NCBI GenBank assembly: GCA_024695865.1
Contig: JAILHI010000035.1
Span: 1-64,000, forward strand
Direction of reading: 5' to 3'
DNA: 64,000 bases
From: Candidatus Gastranaerophilales bacterium
GTDB taxonomy: Bacteria; Cyanobacteriota; Vampirovibrionia; Gastranaerophilales; Gastranaerophilaceae
Made by a program: the position numbers and the translations under genes
In this document: positions 17,795 to 27,337 of the stretch, one piece after another
How positions within the stretch are numbered: the stretch's first letter is position 1
How the letters are laid out: every line of letters starts with the position of its first letter
Notes under the pieces: generated by a model
Seen by the model: only the letters and a program-made list of their open reading frames with translations
What the model was told of the DNA's origin: nothing
Databases searched by the model: none

Positions 17795-18801
17795 TGGAAC
17801 TTAAATCAGTATTTCCGCAGGGAAATGAATCAATTAACCCCACACATGACATAAAACTTTTTGCAGGCAGGGCTAACCCCAAACTTGCGGAAGAAATAGC
17901 AGAATATTTGGGCACCACAATCGGCCCTATGGTTATTAAGAACTTTGCAGACGGAGAAACATACGTTCAGGTTCAGGAAAGTATAAGAGGCGATGATGTT
18001 TTCATCATTCAGCCTGTTTGTACACCTGTTAATCAAAATGCAATGGAACTTTTGATTATGATAGACGCTTTCAAGCGTGCGAGCGCAAAGACGATTACGG
18101 CAGTAATTCCCTATTTTGGCTATGCCCGTCAGGACAGAAAGACAACGGGACGTGAAGCCATTACCGCAAAACTTATGGCAGACCTTTTGACAACGGCAGG
18201 TGCAAACAGAGTCGTTGCAATGGATTTACACTCGGGACAAATTCAGGGCTTCTTTAATATTCTTGTTGATAACATTTTTGCGACAAAAGTGCTTGTTGAA
18301 TATATGAGAAAGAAGAACTTTAATCCCGATGAACTTTGCGCAGTCAGCCCCGATGCAGGCGGCGTAAGACGTGTAAGATATTTTGCAAAGGAAATGCACA
18401 CTCCGATTGCAATTATCGATAAACGCAGAGATAAACATAATGAAGCAATTGCGGAATATGTTATTGGTGATGTTAAAGACAAAACCTGTATTTTGTTTGA
18501 CGATATGATTGATACGGCAGGAACAATCTGCGAGGCTTCAAAATTGCTTAAAAGGGCAGGCGCAAGAGAAATTTACGTTTGTGCCGTTCACCCAGTATTT
18601 TCGGGTCCCGCACTTCAAAGACTCGAAGAAGCGCCGATTGAAGAAGTTGTTGTAACAAATTCTATTCCTTTGAAAGAGGGCGCTCCTGCAAAGATAACAC
18701 AGTTAAGTGTTGCGCAGATTTTGGGCGAAGCAATTTCAAGAATACACGACGATGAGTCCATCAGTTCATTGTTCGGTTTTGAAAAAGAATACAAAGAATA
18801 A
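17794..18801 (+). CDS. prs: Ribose-phosphate pyrophosphokinase
   Basis: 335 residues, making PRPP from ribose 5-phosphate and ATP. Landmarks are KLFAGRANPKLAEEIA, the FADGETYVQ segment, YFGYARQDRK, DLHSGQIQGFF and the PRPP loop FDDMIDTAGT. I start at ATG 17794, which overlaps the glmU stop by 1 bp, since the longer frame begins inside glmU. The glmU-prs pairing is common in bacteria and couples nucleotide and cell-wall precursor supply. Confidence 0.96.
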   Translation: MELKSVFPQGNESINPTHDIKLFAGRANPKLAEEIAEYLGTTIGPMVIKNFADGETYVQVQESIRGDDVFIIQPVCTPVNQNAMELLIMIDAFKRASAKTITAVIPYFGYARQDRKTTGREAITAKLMADLLTTAGANRVVAMDLHSGQIQGFFNILVDNIFATKVLVEYMRKKNFNPDELCAVSPDAGGVRRVRYFAKEMHTPIAIIDKRRDKHNEAIAEYVIGDVKDKTCILFDDMIDTAGTICEASKLLKRAGAREIYVCAVHPVFSGPALQRLEEAPIEEVVVTNSIPLKEGAPAKITQLSVAQILGEAISRIHDDESISSLFGFEKEYKE

Positions 18802-18816
18802 CAGTTATTTTTGAGA

Positions 18817-18850
18817 AAAAGAGCGGTGTTCGTAAGGATACCGCTCTTTT
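18817..18850 (+). terminator. Terminator of glmU-prs
   Basis: AAAAGAGCGGT/ACCGCTCTTTT hairpin with a 12-nt loop. A degenerate 'cattgcaagc' repeat follows at 18858-18893. Confidence 0.85.
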
Positions 18851-18983
18851 GGTATACCGTCATTGCAAGCCGACTTAACGGCGTGTCAATCCCGAGAAAT
18901 ATAGCCGACTTTTTCTTTTTATATCTGATATCTTTTTGTATTTTTTTTCACAACATGCTAAAATAAGGAAAAAGGAAGCGGTT

Positions 18984-21248
18984 ATGAAAAAATTATCTTT
19001 AGCATTTGTCTGGCATTTTCACCAGCCCGACTACCATTTAATTGACGACAACGTAATGTTAATGCCTTGGACGAGGCTTAATGCGGTGCAGACTTATGCG
19101 GGTATGCTGGATTATTTTGAACAGTTCCCCGAATTAAAACTCAATTTTGACATGTCTCCCGTTCTGACGGATAGTCTTTTGGGCTATGCCGAAGGAACAC
19201 TGACAGATATTTATTCAAATCTGACTATGACTCAGGTTGAAAATTTGTCGCAGGACGATATGGAATTTATTTTAAATTACTTCTTTTCTTTGGATTACAA
19301 CAAATTTATTTCCAAATATCCGAGATATGTTGATTTGTATAAAAGAAGATTTGCAAAAGAAGAGATTGATACCGATGAATTTTCGATGTCGGGTTATTCG
19401 GATATTATGACTTTGTTTAACCTTGTCTGGTTTACGGCAAAACAGGTTCAAAACATTCCCGAAGTTAAGGAAGTTGCCGAAAAGGGCAAACACTATACAA
19501 GCAGGCACAGAGAGATTCTGCTTGAAAAACAGAATGAAATTATCAAAAAAATAATACCGACTTTCAGAAAATATGCCCAAGAGGGTAAAATCGAACTTTT
19601 GACCTGTCCGTATTATCACCCGATATTACCGCTTTTGGCAGATATGGATTCCGCAAAAGAGTTTTCATTAAGAAATCCGCTGCCGGGAAGCGATATCAAG
19701 ATGCCCGAATGTACGAGGGCTCAGATTGAAAACGGTTTAAGAAGAACGGAAGAAGTTTTCGGCGTAAGACCCAAAGGTATTTGGGCGCCCGAACAGTGTA
19801 TCAGTAGTCAGGTTATGCAGATGATGTCAGAAGCAGGACTTGAATGGACAATTTCCGATGAAACAGTTTTGACGGATACCCTGAACAAAGAATTTGTAAG
19901 AGATTTCAACGGTTTTCATCAAGACCCTTATGATTTGTGCAACACGTATTCTGTCAGATACGGCGAAAAAGATTTCAAAATCATTTTCAGAGATTCCGTC
20001 TTGCCTAATCTGATTTCCTTTGAATACGCAAATTATGATGCAAAAACGGCGGCAAGAGATTTGTATGACAGAATAAAAGTCGTTTATAACAAATTGCAGA
20101 ACGCTCCTTATGAAAGCCATTTGCTGACGATTGCAATGGACGGCGAAAACGCATGGCACAATTACAGGGACGGCGGCTCCGAATTTTTGACCGAATTGTA
20201 CGGCTTGATTTGTGCGGATAAAACTCTTGAAACGGTTAAAATAAGTGATTATTTTGAAAACCTCGACCATGTCTGCAAACTTGAACACATAAAAACAGGC
20301 TCGGGTATTAAAAAAGATTTCAGATTTTGGACGGCAGAACCCGTAAAAAATATGGCTTGGCGGTATTTGTTCAATGTTTATGAGGATTTAAAGAACTTTG
20401 AACAGGACGAAAGTACTCCGAGAGAGCAAATAGCAGAGTCCTACAAACATTTATACACCGCACAGGGCAGTGATTGGTTCTGGTGGTACGGTGAACCGAA
20501 TGATTCGGGACAAGACCATCTGTTTGACTATTTGTTCAGAGAACATTTGAAACATATTTACGTTGTTTGCGGAAAGCCCGTTCCCGAACATCTTGAAGAA
20601 CCTTTAGCGACCTTTACGGGCAAGCCTTCAAGAATACCAAAGGGCTTAATCTCGCCGAATCTGACAGGAAACGGTGATTATGAAAACGAGTGGCAGAATG
20701 CGGGCTGTATTGATGTTCCCGCTTCTCCGTTAATTCAGGAAAACAAACTCTTTAACAAAATCTGTTTCGGCTCCGATTTTGACAATCTGTACTTTCTTTT
20801 CGATGTGAATAAGTATATTTACAGCCTGAAAAATTCAAACGAGCAGATTTATCAGGTTTATATTTATATAAAAACCAATAAAGATGAGTTTCAGGAAACG
20901 GCGCCCGTAAGACCGCTTAACAAAACCGAAAACATCTGCAATTTGTTAAAAAGCGGTTATACCCACGAAATCAAACTGACCTTTATGAAAGACAAAAATT
21001 TCCCGCTGTTTTTCTCAAAGGCTATTAAGAACAATCTTTGGGTTATGAATAAAAACCATTCCGTAGAAAGTGTTTACGGTGATGTTATTGAAATGAAAAT
21101 ACCTTTTGACGATTTAGAGGTCAAAGCGGGTGAAAAAATTGACTTCTTTATCATAAACGGTACTTTTGGCAGGGTTGAAGACATCTATCCGCAGGATTTG
21201 TGGCTGACTATCAAACGCCCTGAAAGAATTAATTATGAGGAAATGTAA
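18984..21248 (+). CDS. Glycoside hydrolase family 57 protein
   Basis: 754 residues from ATG 18984 (AAGGAAGCGG upstream). The GH57 signatures are present: WHFHQPDYH at the N-terminus, GIWAPEQC (candidate nucleophile region), and MDGENAWHNY with the candidate acid Asp. After the catalytic and helical parts, a C-terminal beta domain (about 560-750) resembles the glucodextranase-type domain found behind some GH57 enzymes. It is probably a cytoplasmic alpha-glucan (glycogen) hydrolase or transferase, since no signal peptide is seen. The zinc-finger gene follows after 2 bp. Confidence 0.9.
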   Translation: MKKLSLAFVWHFHQPDYHLIDDNVMLMPWTRLNAVQTYAGMLDYFEQFPELKLNFDMSPVLTDSLLGYAEGTLTDIYSNLTMTQVENLSQDDMEFILNYFFSLDYNKFISKYPRYVDLYKRRFAKEEIDTDEFSMSGYSDIMTLFNLVWFTAKQVQNIPEVKEVAEKGKHYTSRHREILLEKQNEIIKKIIPTFRKYAQEGKIELLTCPYYHPILPLLADMDSAKEFSLRNPLPGSDIKMPECTRAQIENGLRRTEEVFGVRPKGIWAPEQCISSQVMQMMSEAGLEWTISDETVLTDTLNKEFVRDFNGFHQDPYDLCNTYSVRYGEKDFKIIFRDSVLPNLISFEYANYDAKTAARDLYDRIKVVYNKLQNAPYESHLLTIAMDGENAWHNYRDGGSEFLTELYGLICADKTLETVKISDYFENLDHVCKLEHIKTGSGIKKDFRFWTAEPVKNMAWRYLFNVYEDLKNFEQDESTPREQIAESYKHLYTAQGSDWFWWYGEPNDSGQDHLFDYLFREHLKHIYVVCGKPVPEHLEEPLATFTGKPSRIPKGLISPNLTGNGDYENEWQNAGCIDVPASPLIQENKLFNKICFGSDFDNLYFLFDVNKYIYSLKNSNEQIYQVYIYIKTNKDEFQETAPVRPLNKTENICNLLKSGYTHEIKLTFMKDKNFPLFFSKAIKNNLWVMNKNHSVESVYGDVIEMKIPFDDLEVKAGEKIDFFIINGTFGRVEDIYPQDLWLTIKRPERINYEEM

Positions 21249-21250
21249 AA

Positions 21251-21736
21251 ATGGCTGATTCAAAAGAGGAATTGATTTGTCCCGCCTGCAAGGGAAAAAT
21301 GGTGAAGATTTATACAAAAGCAGGAATGAATGTTGATATTTGTCTTAACGGCTGCGGCGGCATCTGGTTCGATAACAGGGAAATTGATACCTTTTCAAAA
21401 GACGAAGTTAATTATGAAGAATTACATAAACTTTATTCTGATAAAGAGTTTAACGAAGTAACAATCGAAAAAGACAGAGTCTGCCCCGTTTGCAGCAGAA
21501 AAATGGTGCAGCATAAGGTATCCGAAAAATCAGATGTTGTTATTGATGAATGTTATACCTGCGGCGGAAAGTTTCTGGATTACGGCGAAATGGAAAGTGT
21601 TAAAGCCGCAATGTCCGATGATGAAAAACTCAAAGAGATTGTCAATGCGATAAAACCGCTGAATACAAGCAAACATGTGGATACAAACCTTGTGAGAAAG
21701 TTTCTCGGCTCACTTTATCAAAATCATATAAAGTAA
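21251..21736 (+). CDS. Double zf-TFIIB domain protein
   Basis: 161 residues with two zinc ribbons: CPACKGKM...CLNGCGGIWFD near 11-45 and CPVCSRKM...CYTCGGKFLDYGEME near 79-115. Both match the bacterial zf-TFIIB family, whose function is unknown. It begins 2 bp after the GH57 gene, so it is co-transcribed with it. Confidence 0.85.
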   Translation: MADSKEELICPACKGKMVKIYTKAGMNVDICLNGCGGIWFDNREIDTFSKDEVNYEELHKLYSDKEFNEVTIEKDRVCPVCSRKMVQHKVSEKSDVVIDECYTCGGKFLDYGEMESVKAAMSDDEKLKEIVNAIKPLNTSKHVDTNLVRKFLGSLYQNHIK

Positions 21737-21832
21737 TTTGTTAACTTTCTTTACAAAATTGATTAAATTTCTAAAGTTTTTTGAAAAAAAACCGATTACA
21801 AATATGTAAGCAGATTGGTGAAAGGTTTAATA

Positions 21833-21937
21833 ATGACAATGAATGAATTAGCAAACGAAGTAATTTTGAATTTAGAACTTTTTGAAATGTTTGATAAATT
21901 TGAAAACGAAGTTGTTAATTCGTTAATGAGTCTTTAA
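21833..21937 (+). CDS. Small acidic ORF, 34 aa
   Basis: Starts MTMNELANEVILNLELFEMF and ends in SLMSL. GTGAAAGG lies 8-13 bp upstream, and a terminator follows 15 bp after the stop. It is an amphipathic helical peptide with no relatives that I recognise. The isolated promoter-site-terminator layout suggests a real small gene, but translation is unproven. Confidence 0.5.
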   Translation: MTMNELANEVILNLELFEMFDKFENEVVNSLMSL

Positions 21938-21952
21938 TATAAAACATTTGAT

Positions 21953-21984
21953 AAAAAAGGAACCTGCAAAGGTTCTTTTTTTTT
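21953..21984 (+). terminator. Rho-independent terminator
   Basis: AAGGAACC-tgcaaa-GGTTCTTT hairpin with T9 tail. Confidence 0.8.
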
Positions 21985-22011
21985 GCTTTTTTTTGTACTA
22001 TAAATGAGTTT

Positions 22012-23607
22012 ATGAAAAATTTTTCAAAAATATTTTTTTATATAATTTTATTTTTATTTATTCTTGCGGTATCTTTTGCATATCCTGCGGTTGATACGGA
22101 TTTTTGGGCGAGATTATTGCAGGGATATTCCGTTCTTGAAACGGGAAGTGTAATGTATTTAGACCCGTTTTCTTATATTCCGACACATGCGTGGATTGAT
22201 CACGAATGGGGCTCGGGTGTAATTTTTGCGCTTGTGCAAAACTGTTTCGGGTACACGGGACAAATTGTTTTAAAAGCCCTTTTGATGTTCTTTACAATGT
22301 TTTTTGTTCTTCAGACGATTAAATTAAGAGGAATTAAGAACACTAAATTACATAATTTTTTGTTTTTTCTTTTTGTTATTTATTCGCTTGAAAACAGTAT
22401 CTTTTCGGGCATAAGGTGCCAGAATTTTACGTTTTTGTTCTTTGCGGTTTTTCTGTATCTGCTGGAATTAGTCAGAATTAAGCAAAATTATAAGATTTTG
22501 ATAGCATTTCCTTTTATGATGCTGTTTTGGGGCAACGTTCACGGCGGGTGCGTTTCGGGGCTGGGGCTGATTTTGCTCTATGCAATAGGCGAATTTTTAA
22601 ACAAAAAACCTTTTAAATATTATCTGTACACTTTTGCCGCATCAACGGCGGTGCTTGTTGTTAATCCTTACGGACTTGATTACCTTAATTTTCTTTTGTC
22701 TGCAACGACTATGAGCAGAACGTATATTGTCGAATGGAGAAGTATTTTTGATAATGACTTTTTAATTCTTTTGAAATCCAAAATCTTTGCGGCTGTGTTT
22801 TTGGCTGTTGCGGCAGGAAGTCTTGTCGGAACTGTCAGACGTAAAGAAAAAATTGATTACACAAAGTATATTGTTTTATTTATGATGTTTTCTCTGGCTT
22901 TTGCCCATATCAAGCATTTTCCGCTTTTGATATTTGCTTCGACGGCTTTGTTGTACGATGACTTTTTCTTTTTCTTTAACGGAATGATGAAAAAAATCAG
23001 AAGTTTGTTAAAAATAACCTCCGAAACCTTTATCAGAAATTTTGTAACGGTAAAAGAGTGCATAGTGTATGTTTTGGTGATTTTGGAAATCATCTTTTTG
23101 TTTAACGTTTACAAAAAGACGGCGGATATACATTTGTTCAGAAAATATCCCGTTAAGATGGTTGAATTTATTAAGGAAAACGATTTAAAAGGCAACCTTC
23201 TGAACCATTTTGATATCGGAAGTTTCTTGTCTTATAAACTTTTCCCCGTTGACCGTATTTATATGGACGGAAGATACGAGGAGGTTTATTACGATAAAGC
23301 GGTTATTTATAACTGGTCTTTTTACAACGACAGCGATAGTCTTGACGGCAAAGAAAAATGGAACACCCTTTTTGAAGTGTACGGTTTGCCCGATTATATC
23401 ATCGTCGGGGAAGATTCTCTGGTTTATGCGAAAATGAAAAGCATTTTGAATTATCAGGAAATTTTCAAAGATAATAAATATCATTTGTATGTCAGAAAAG
23501 ATTTACAAAAGTTACAATATGTAACACCCGAAAAGGACGATAAATACTACAAAGAAACGTATTTTGACAGAAGTTTTAAATTCTCAAAGCCGAAAAACGA
23601 AAAATAA
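22012..23607 (+). CDS. Polytopic membrane protein, GT-C-like
   Basis: 531 residues. About ten hydrophobic segments fill the first 390, followed by a soluble C-terminal domain of about 140. An early periplasmic loop has VDTDFWARLLQG and later IDHEWGSG, acidic motifs like those of GT-C sugar transferases using lipid-linked donors. I cannot name a subfamily. It stands alone between two regulatory gaps. Confidence 0.65.
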   Translation: MKNFSKIFFYIILFLFILAVSFAYPAVDTDFWARLLQGYSVLETGSVMYLDPFSYIPTHAWIDHEWGSGVIFALVQNCFGYTGQIVLKALLMFFTMFFVLQTIKLRGIKNTKLHNFLFFLFVIYSLENSIFSGIRCQNFTFLFFAVFLYLLELVRIKQNYKILIAFPFMMLFWGNVHGGCVSGLGLILLYAIGEFLNKKPFKYYLYTFAASTAVLVVNPYGLDYLNFLLSATTMSRTYIVEWRSIFDNDFLILLKSKIFAAVFLAVAAGSLVGTVRRKEKIDYTKYIVLFMMFSLAFAHIKHFPLLIFASTALLYDDFFFFFNGMMKKIRSLLKITSETFIRNFVTVKECIVYVLVILEIIFLFNVYKKTADIHLFRKYPVKMVEFIKENDLKGNLLNHFDIGSFLSYKLFPVDRIYMDGRYEEVYYDKAVIYNWSFYNDSDSLDGKEKWNTLFEVYGLPDYIIVGEDSLVYAKMKSILNYQEIFKDNKYHLYVRKDLQKLQYVTPEKDDKYYKETYFDRSFKFSKPKNEK

Positions 23608-23677
23608 TTAAAGTTTTTTGTTTTCGTGCCGATAACAAGCATGTATAGTCATGTACACGTATATTTGGTAAGTGAAA

Positions 23678-25291
23678 ATGGACGGAATAAGAAAATACTC
23701 AAAAGAATGGTTCGCATTACAGGGCGGCAAGGAACAGGCAAATCTTGCAGGTCTTAAAAAAGGTGTTGAAAGCAGAGCGCTCCAACAGTCAAAGACCCTG
23801 AATGCAAGCATGTTTGTCGGAACAAAAGAAGAAATTCAGGAAAAATATAATAAACTTGTTGAGGCAGACAGAGGAAGAAGACCTTCTGACGTTCAGACAA
23901 ATATACAAAAATTCGGCTTGGAAAATATTATTGAGGCATTAGATGCTAACGGTGACGGAGAAGTTACTCAGGAAGAAGTTAATGAAGTTGCCGCATTAGA
24001 TACGGGCGAACTTGCATCTAAAGATGATGTCAATTTATCGACCGATGATTTAAAATTGTTATATAACAATGCTTTAGATGCCGTAAATTCTTCTTTTGAG
24101 GATAACGGACTTCATAAAGAATTTCACTTTGAAAACGGTGATGTAACAAAACTTGATTTGGATAACAGAGGACAACTTTCTACCAAAACAAAAATTACTC
24201 ACGATTCAAACGGAAATGAAATGTCAACCACTTACGGCTATAAGAGCAAATCCGTAACAGAGGTTAAATATGACTCTGATGGCAGAGAAGTAAATTATAA
24301 ATACGACGACCCCGACAATAAAAAAGATTACACAAGAGAAACAACTTATGCTGATGACGGTTCAAAGACCGTTACCAAAAAAGAATATATCGCAACAACC
24401 ACGAGCGAATATGCGGCAGACGGCAATTTGAAGTCAGAAGACATTAAGTATAATTACAATTCAGACGGAAAAATTGATGCCACAAGACAACAATCAATAG
24501 GCGATTGCTGGGTGCTTTCAGCAGTAAATGCTCTGAATGAATCCGAAGACGGCAAAAAAATTCTCAGCGACTCTATTCAGCATAACGATGACGGCAGTGT
24601 TACCGTAAAATTAAAAGGTTTGAACAAAGAATATACTTATTCTGCAGAAGAAATTATCGACAATAAGTATCAGTCACCCAATAAACATTACGCAACGGGC
24701 GACACCGATATGAATCTGTTTGAAAAAGCAATAGGTGATTACAGACAGGAACTTATTGCATCAGGTGATTATAAACCGAATGGCAGAGATTTATCCCGCA
24801 CGGCAGGTGATGAAGCAACTGTTGATGACCCGTTAAAAGGCGGTCAGATTGATGAAGCAATTTATTACATAACAGGTCTGACACCTGAATATGTCGGTGA
24901 AGCAAACGGAAAACCCGATAAGGTTGAGAAAATGCTTAACACCTATAATAAAGACCATGATAAATACGTCATGACGGTTTCTTTCCAGGAGGATGACCCT
25001 AATATAACGGGCATTATAGACCACCATGCATATAACATATCTAATGTCGATGATGAAAATGTATATATAGTAAATCCGCACGATTCGAGCAAGGTAATTG
25101 CATATCCGAAAGCAGACTTTTTGTCAAATGCTAAGGGTGTTGCATTGACAGACCTGACATCGCTGCAGGAAAAAGAACAGCCTATATCGCAGCACACTAT
25201 TTCCGCTCCCAAAGAGGGCGATATCTATACTGAACCGAAAGAAAGTCTCTTTAATAAAATATCGAAGTTTTTCCAAAATCTTTTCAGATAG
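23678..25291 (+). CDS. Calpain-like cysteine protease with EF-hand
   Basis: 537 residues. An EF-hand loop DANGDGEVTQEE starts at residue 89. Residues 175-268 carry YD-like repeats (Y-x-SDG). The protease part follows: QQSIGDCWVLSAVNAL with catalytic C277, then DHHAYNI (H450) and IVNPHD (N466), the Cys-His-Asn triad order of the calpain C2 family. There is no signal peptide, though such gut proteins may leave by other routes. I start at ATG 23678 and not at the GTG two codons earlier. It is convergent with dmeF (1 bp between stops). The Ca2+ binding and protease activity are inferred. Confidence 0.8.
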   Translation: MDGIRKYSKEWFALQGGKEQANLAGLKKGVESRALQQSKTLNASMFVGTKEEIQEKYNKLVEADRGRRPSDVQTNIQKFGLENIIEALDANGDGEVTQEEVNEVAALDTGELASKDDVNLSTDDLKLLYNNALDAVNSSFEDNGLHKEFHFENGDVTKLDLDNRGQLSTKTKITHDSNGNEMSTTYGYKSKSVTEVKYDSDGREVNYKYDDPDNKKDYTRETTYADDGSKTVTKKEYIATTTSEYAADGNLKSEDIKYNYNSDGKIDATRQQSIGDCWVLSAVNALNESEDGKKILSDSIQHNDDGSVTVKLKGLNKEYTYSAEEIIDNKYQSPNKHYATGDTDMNLFEKAIGDYRQELIASGDYKPNGRDLSRTAGDEATVDDPLKGGQIDEAIYYITGLTPEYVGEANGKPDKVEKMLNTYNKDHDKYVMTVSFQEDDPNITGIIDHHAYNISNVDDENVYIVNPHDSSKVIAYPKADFLSNAKGVALTDLTSLQEKEQPISQHTISAPKEGDIYTEPKESLFNKISKFFQNLFR

Positions 25292-25292
25292 A

Positions 25293-25964
25293 TTAGTCGC
25301 AGATTTCGTTTTTCATATCCAAAAGAACGGCAGATGTGTCTTTGATAAGTCCTTTTGACCATTTGAGGATTAAAAGTCCGCCGACTATGCCCATAATTGC
25401 ATCGAGGAAGACAAGTCCGAAGAATTTGCCTGCCAAAAGTGCGATTATTGCAAATACGGAGGTCATTGCATCTGCTAAAATATGGAGATAAGCGGCCTTG
25501 TAATTGTAATCTTTGCCGCTGTCTTTGGTGTGCATAACAATAAGGCAAATGCCGTTTACGACAAGCCCGAGCACCGCAACAATTATTGCGCTGTTAAAAG
25601 ATATTTGCAGAGGGTTAAAAAATCTTTGTACGGATTCTGCAATAACCAGTATGCCCGTTAATCCCAAAAACAGAGAACTTGTATATCCTGCAAGAACGGG
25701 GATTTTATCTGTACCGTGAGGGAATTTTTCCGAATGACAGAAGGCCTGACTCAAAACGTATGCAATGTAGGTTAACAACAGGGCAAGAGCATGTGTTCCC
25801 ATGTGCCAGCCGTCAGATAACAATGCCATCGAATTTGTGAAAAACCCGTAGAGAATTTCGACAACCATTGTTATCAGCGTTATACAAATTACCACAAGAG
25901 TCTTTTTTGCGTTTTCTTTGTTGACGGATTTGTGTGTATGGCAATGCGGGTGATTATGCTCCAT
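25293..25964 (-). CDS. dmeF: DmeF-like cation diffusion facilitator
   Basis: 223 residues with six predicted membrane segments and a His-rich start (HNHPHCHTH). The metal site in TM2 reads SDGWHMGTH, the form seen in the DmeF Co/Ni branch of the CDF family; TM5 has HILADAMTS. The cytoplasmic C-terminal domain of many CDF proteins is short or absent. It would export divalent metal in exchange for protons. Confidence 0.85.
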   Translation of the reverse strand: MEHNHPHCHTHKSVNKENAKKTLVVICITLITMVVEILYGFFTNSMALLSDGWHMGTHALALLLTYIAYVLSQAFCHSEKFPHGTDKIPVLAGYTSSLFLGLTGILVIAESVQRFFNPLQISFNSAIIVAVLGLVVNGICLIVMHTKDSGKDYNYKAAYLHILADAMTSVFAIIALLAGKFFGLVFLDAIMGIVGGLLILKWSKGLIKDTSAVLLDMKNEICD

Positions 25965-26114
25965 TTTTCCTCTTGTCGTTTGGTTAACTACAGGTAAAAA
26001 AATTTTAACATAATCGTTTTAAAAAGCAATTTTTCCGAAGAAAAATTTTTATATAAGGTGTATAACTATAAACTCACTCACACAATTTAACAGAAAAATT
26101 TAACAGGAGGCACA

Positions 26115-26651
26115 ATGGGGCTTAACGTTGGTATGAATCCTATGGATATGCTGCGTAAGTACAAGGTACCTAACATGGACGAAGCCATGTCGGGCATTAA
26201 CGGGCAGATGAATCCGCAGGCAATGCAGCTGCAATCCAATTCTATATTTAATATGGCGGGAAATCAGCAAAATCTGATGACCGACCCGATGTCGATGACA
26301 AAGGGGAATATGCCTGTACCTCCGATGCCTCAGCAGGATAATCAGGGCGGCTTTATGCAGAATATAATGAATTTCTTTAAAGGCGCTCCGAATGAAGAAG
26401 ATACGGCAAAAATGCCGTCGCCGCTTTTGGTAAACGGTGTTGATCCGACAAAAGAGGATATGATTAAACCCGATGAAAAGGGTGCGGAAAAAGCCGATGC
26501 GGCTCAGATGAAAGGCGGACAGGCTCCGAAAGATGCGGGCATGATGGATCCCGAAACTTATGCGGAAAAATATGCGCAGGCGCAGGGTATATCCGTTGAT
26601 GAAGCCAGAGCCCAACTGAAAGCAAAATTCGGAGACCCGAAAAAACAATAA
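26115..26651 (+). CDS. Hypothetical Met/Gln/Pro-rich protein
   Basis: 178 residues with a consensus AGGAGG 5 bp before the ATG. The first 110 residues are rich in Met, Asn, Gln and Pro; the last 60 look helical (AEKYAQAQGISVDEARAQL). There is no signal peptide, membrane segment or known domain. A strong site and strong terminator suggest high expression. Confidence 0.65.
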   Translation: MGLNVGMNPMDMLRKYKVPNMDEAMSGINGQMNPQAMQLQSNSIFNMAGNQQNLMTDPMSMTKGNMPVPPMPQQDNQGGFMQNIMNFFKGAPNEEDTAKMPSPLLVNGVDPTKEDMIKPDEKGAEKADAAQMKGGQAPKDAGMMDPETYAEKYAQAQGISVDEARAQLKAKFGDPKKQ

Positions 26652-26661
26652 AAAGTTTTGC

Positions 26662-26693
26662 AAAAAGAGATATCGAAAGATATCTCTTTTTTT
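26662..26693 (+). terminator. Rho-independent terminator
   Basis: A 13-bp stem with the palindromic half AGAGATATC, GAAA tetraloop, T tail. Confidence 0.9.
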
Positions 26694-26708
26694 GTTGAGA
26701 ATATCTCT

Positions 26709-26736
26709 TTGACAATTTTTTTGTTTGTTTTATGAT
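26709..26736 (+). promoter_or_regulatory. Promoter of rpmG-trnW-secE-nusG cluster
   Basis: TTGACA (26709-26714), 16 bp, TATGAT (26731-26736), 84 bp before the rpmG start. Confidence 0.6.
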
Positions 26737-26819
26737 TAAAGAAAACAAATCTTTTTAAGTAGAATAGCAATATTCTATAAGTTTTGTCATGTTTAAAACG
26801 AAACATAGAAGGTGAAAAA

Positions 26820-26987
26820 ATGGGTATCAAAGGAAAAGTAGACAGAATGGTTGTAATGGCTTGTGAAGAATGTAAAGAAAGAAATTACACCACTACTAAA
26901 AACAAAAAGAATATTAAAGAAAGACTTGAATTGAACAAGTATTGTCCAAAGTGCAAAAAACACACTGCACATAAGGAAACAAAATAA
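26820..26987 (+). CDS. rpmG: Ribosomal protein L33
   Basis: 55 residues with two CxxC pairs (CEECKERNY and YCPKCKKHT) of the zinc-binding L33 form. I start at ATG 26820 behind AAGGTGAAAA. It is followed by tRNA-Trp and secE, a common arrangement. Confidence 0.95.
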   Translation: MGIKGKVDRMVVMACEECKERNYTTTKNKKNIKERLELNKYCPKCKKHTAHKETK

Positions 26988-27001
26988 CAGGAAGTAAACG
27001 G

Positions 27002-27074
27002 GCGTCCTTAGTTCAGTTGGTAGAACGTCGGTCTCCAAAACCGGATGTCGAGGGTTCGAGTCCTTCAGGGCGCG
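27002..27074 (+). tRNA. trnW: tRNA-Trp(CCA)
   Basis: A 73-nt cloverleaf: acceptor GCGTCCT/AGGGCGC, D arm gttcagttggtagaac, anticodon loop ctCCAaa, T arm gaggg-ttcgagt-ccttc, discriminator G. CCA is not encoded. It lies between rpmG and secE. Confidence 0.95.
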
Positions 27075-27095
27075 ATTTACGGAAACAGAGGAAAA

Positions 27096-27314
27096 ATGGC
27101 AGAATCAGCAGATAATAAATCTAATTTTAAGGAAGATTTAAAGGTTTACCTCAAAGGCGTAAAATCCGAATGGGGCAAGATAACCTGGCCGTCAAAACAG
27201 CAGGTTGTAACAGAAACAATTTATGTAATTATCGTTACGACGGTTTTCACGGTGATGATTTTGGCAATGGATTTATTGTTCCAGTGGATTTTGAGTTTTC
27301 TTCCGAAAATGTAA
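27096..27314 (+). CDS. secE: Preprotein translocase subunit SecE
   Basis: 72 residues with the KGVKSEWGKITWPSK amphipathic motif and a single C-terminal membrane segment, the short SecE form. I start at ATG 27096 behind an AGAGG site; the longer frame would begin inside tRNA-Trp. It completes SecYEG at the inner membrane. Confidence 0.95.
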   Translation: MAESADNKSNFKEDLKVYLKGVKSEWGKITWPSKQQVVTETIYVIIVTTVFTVMILAMDLLFQWILSFLPKM

Positions 27315-27337
27315 AAACAAAACAGACAGGATGAAAA

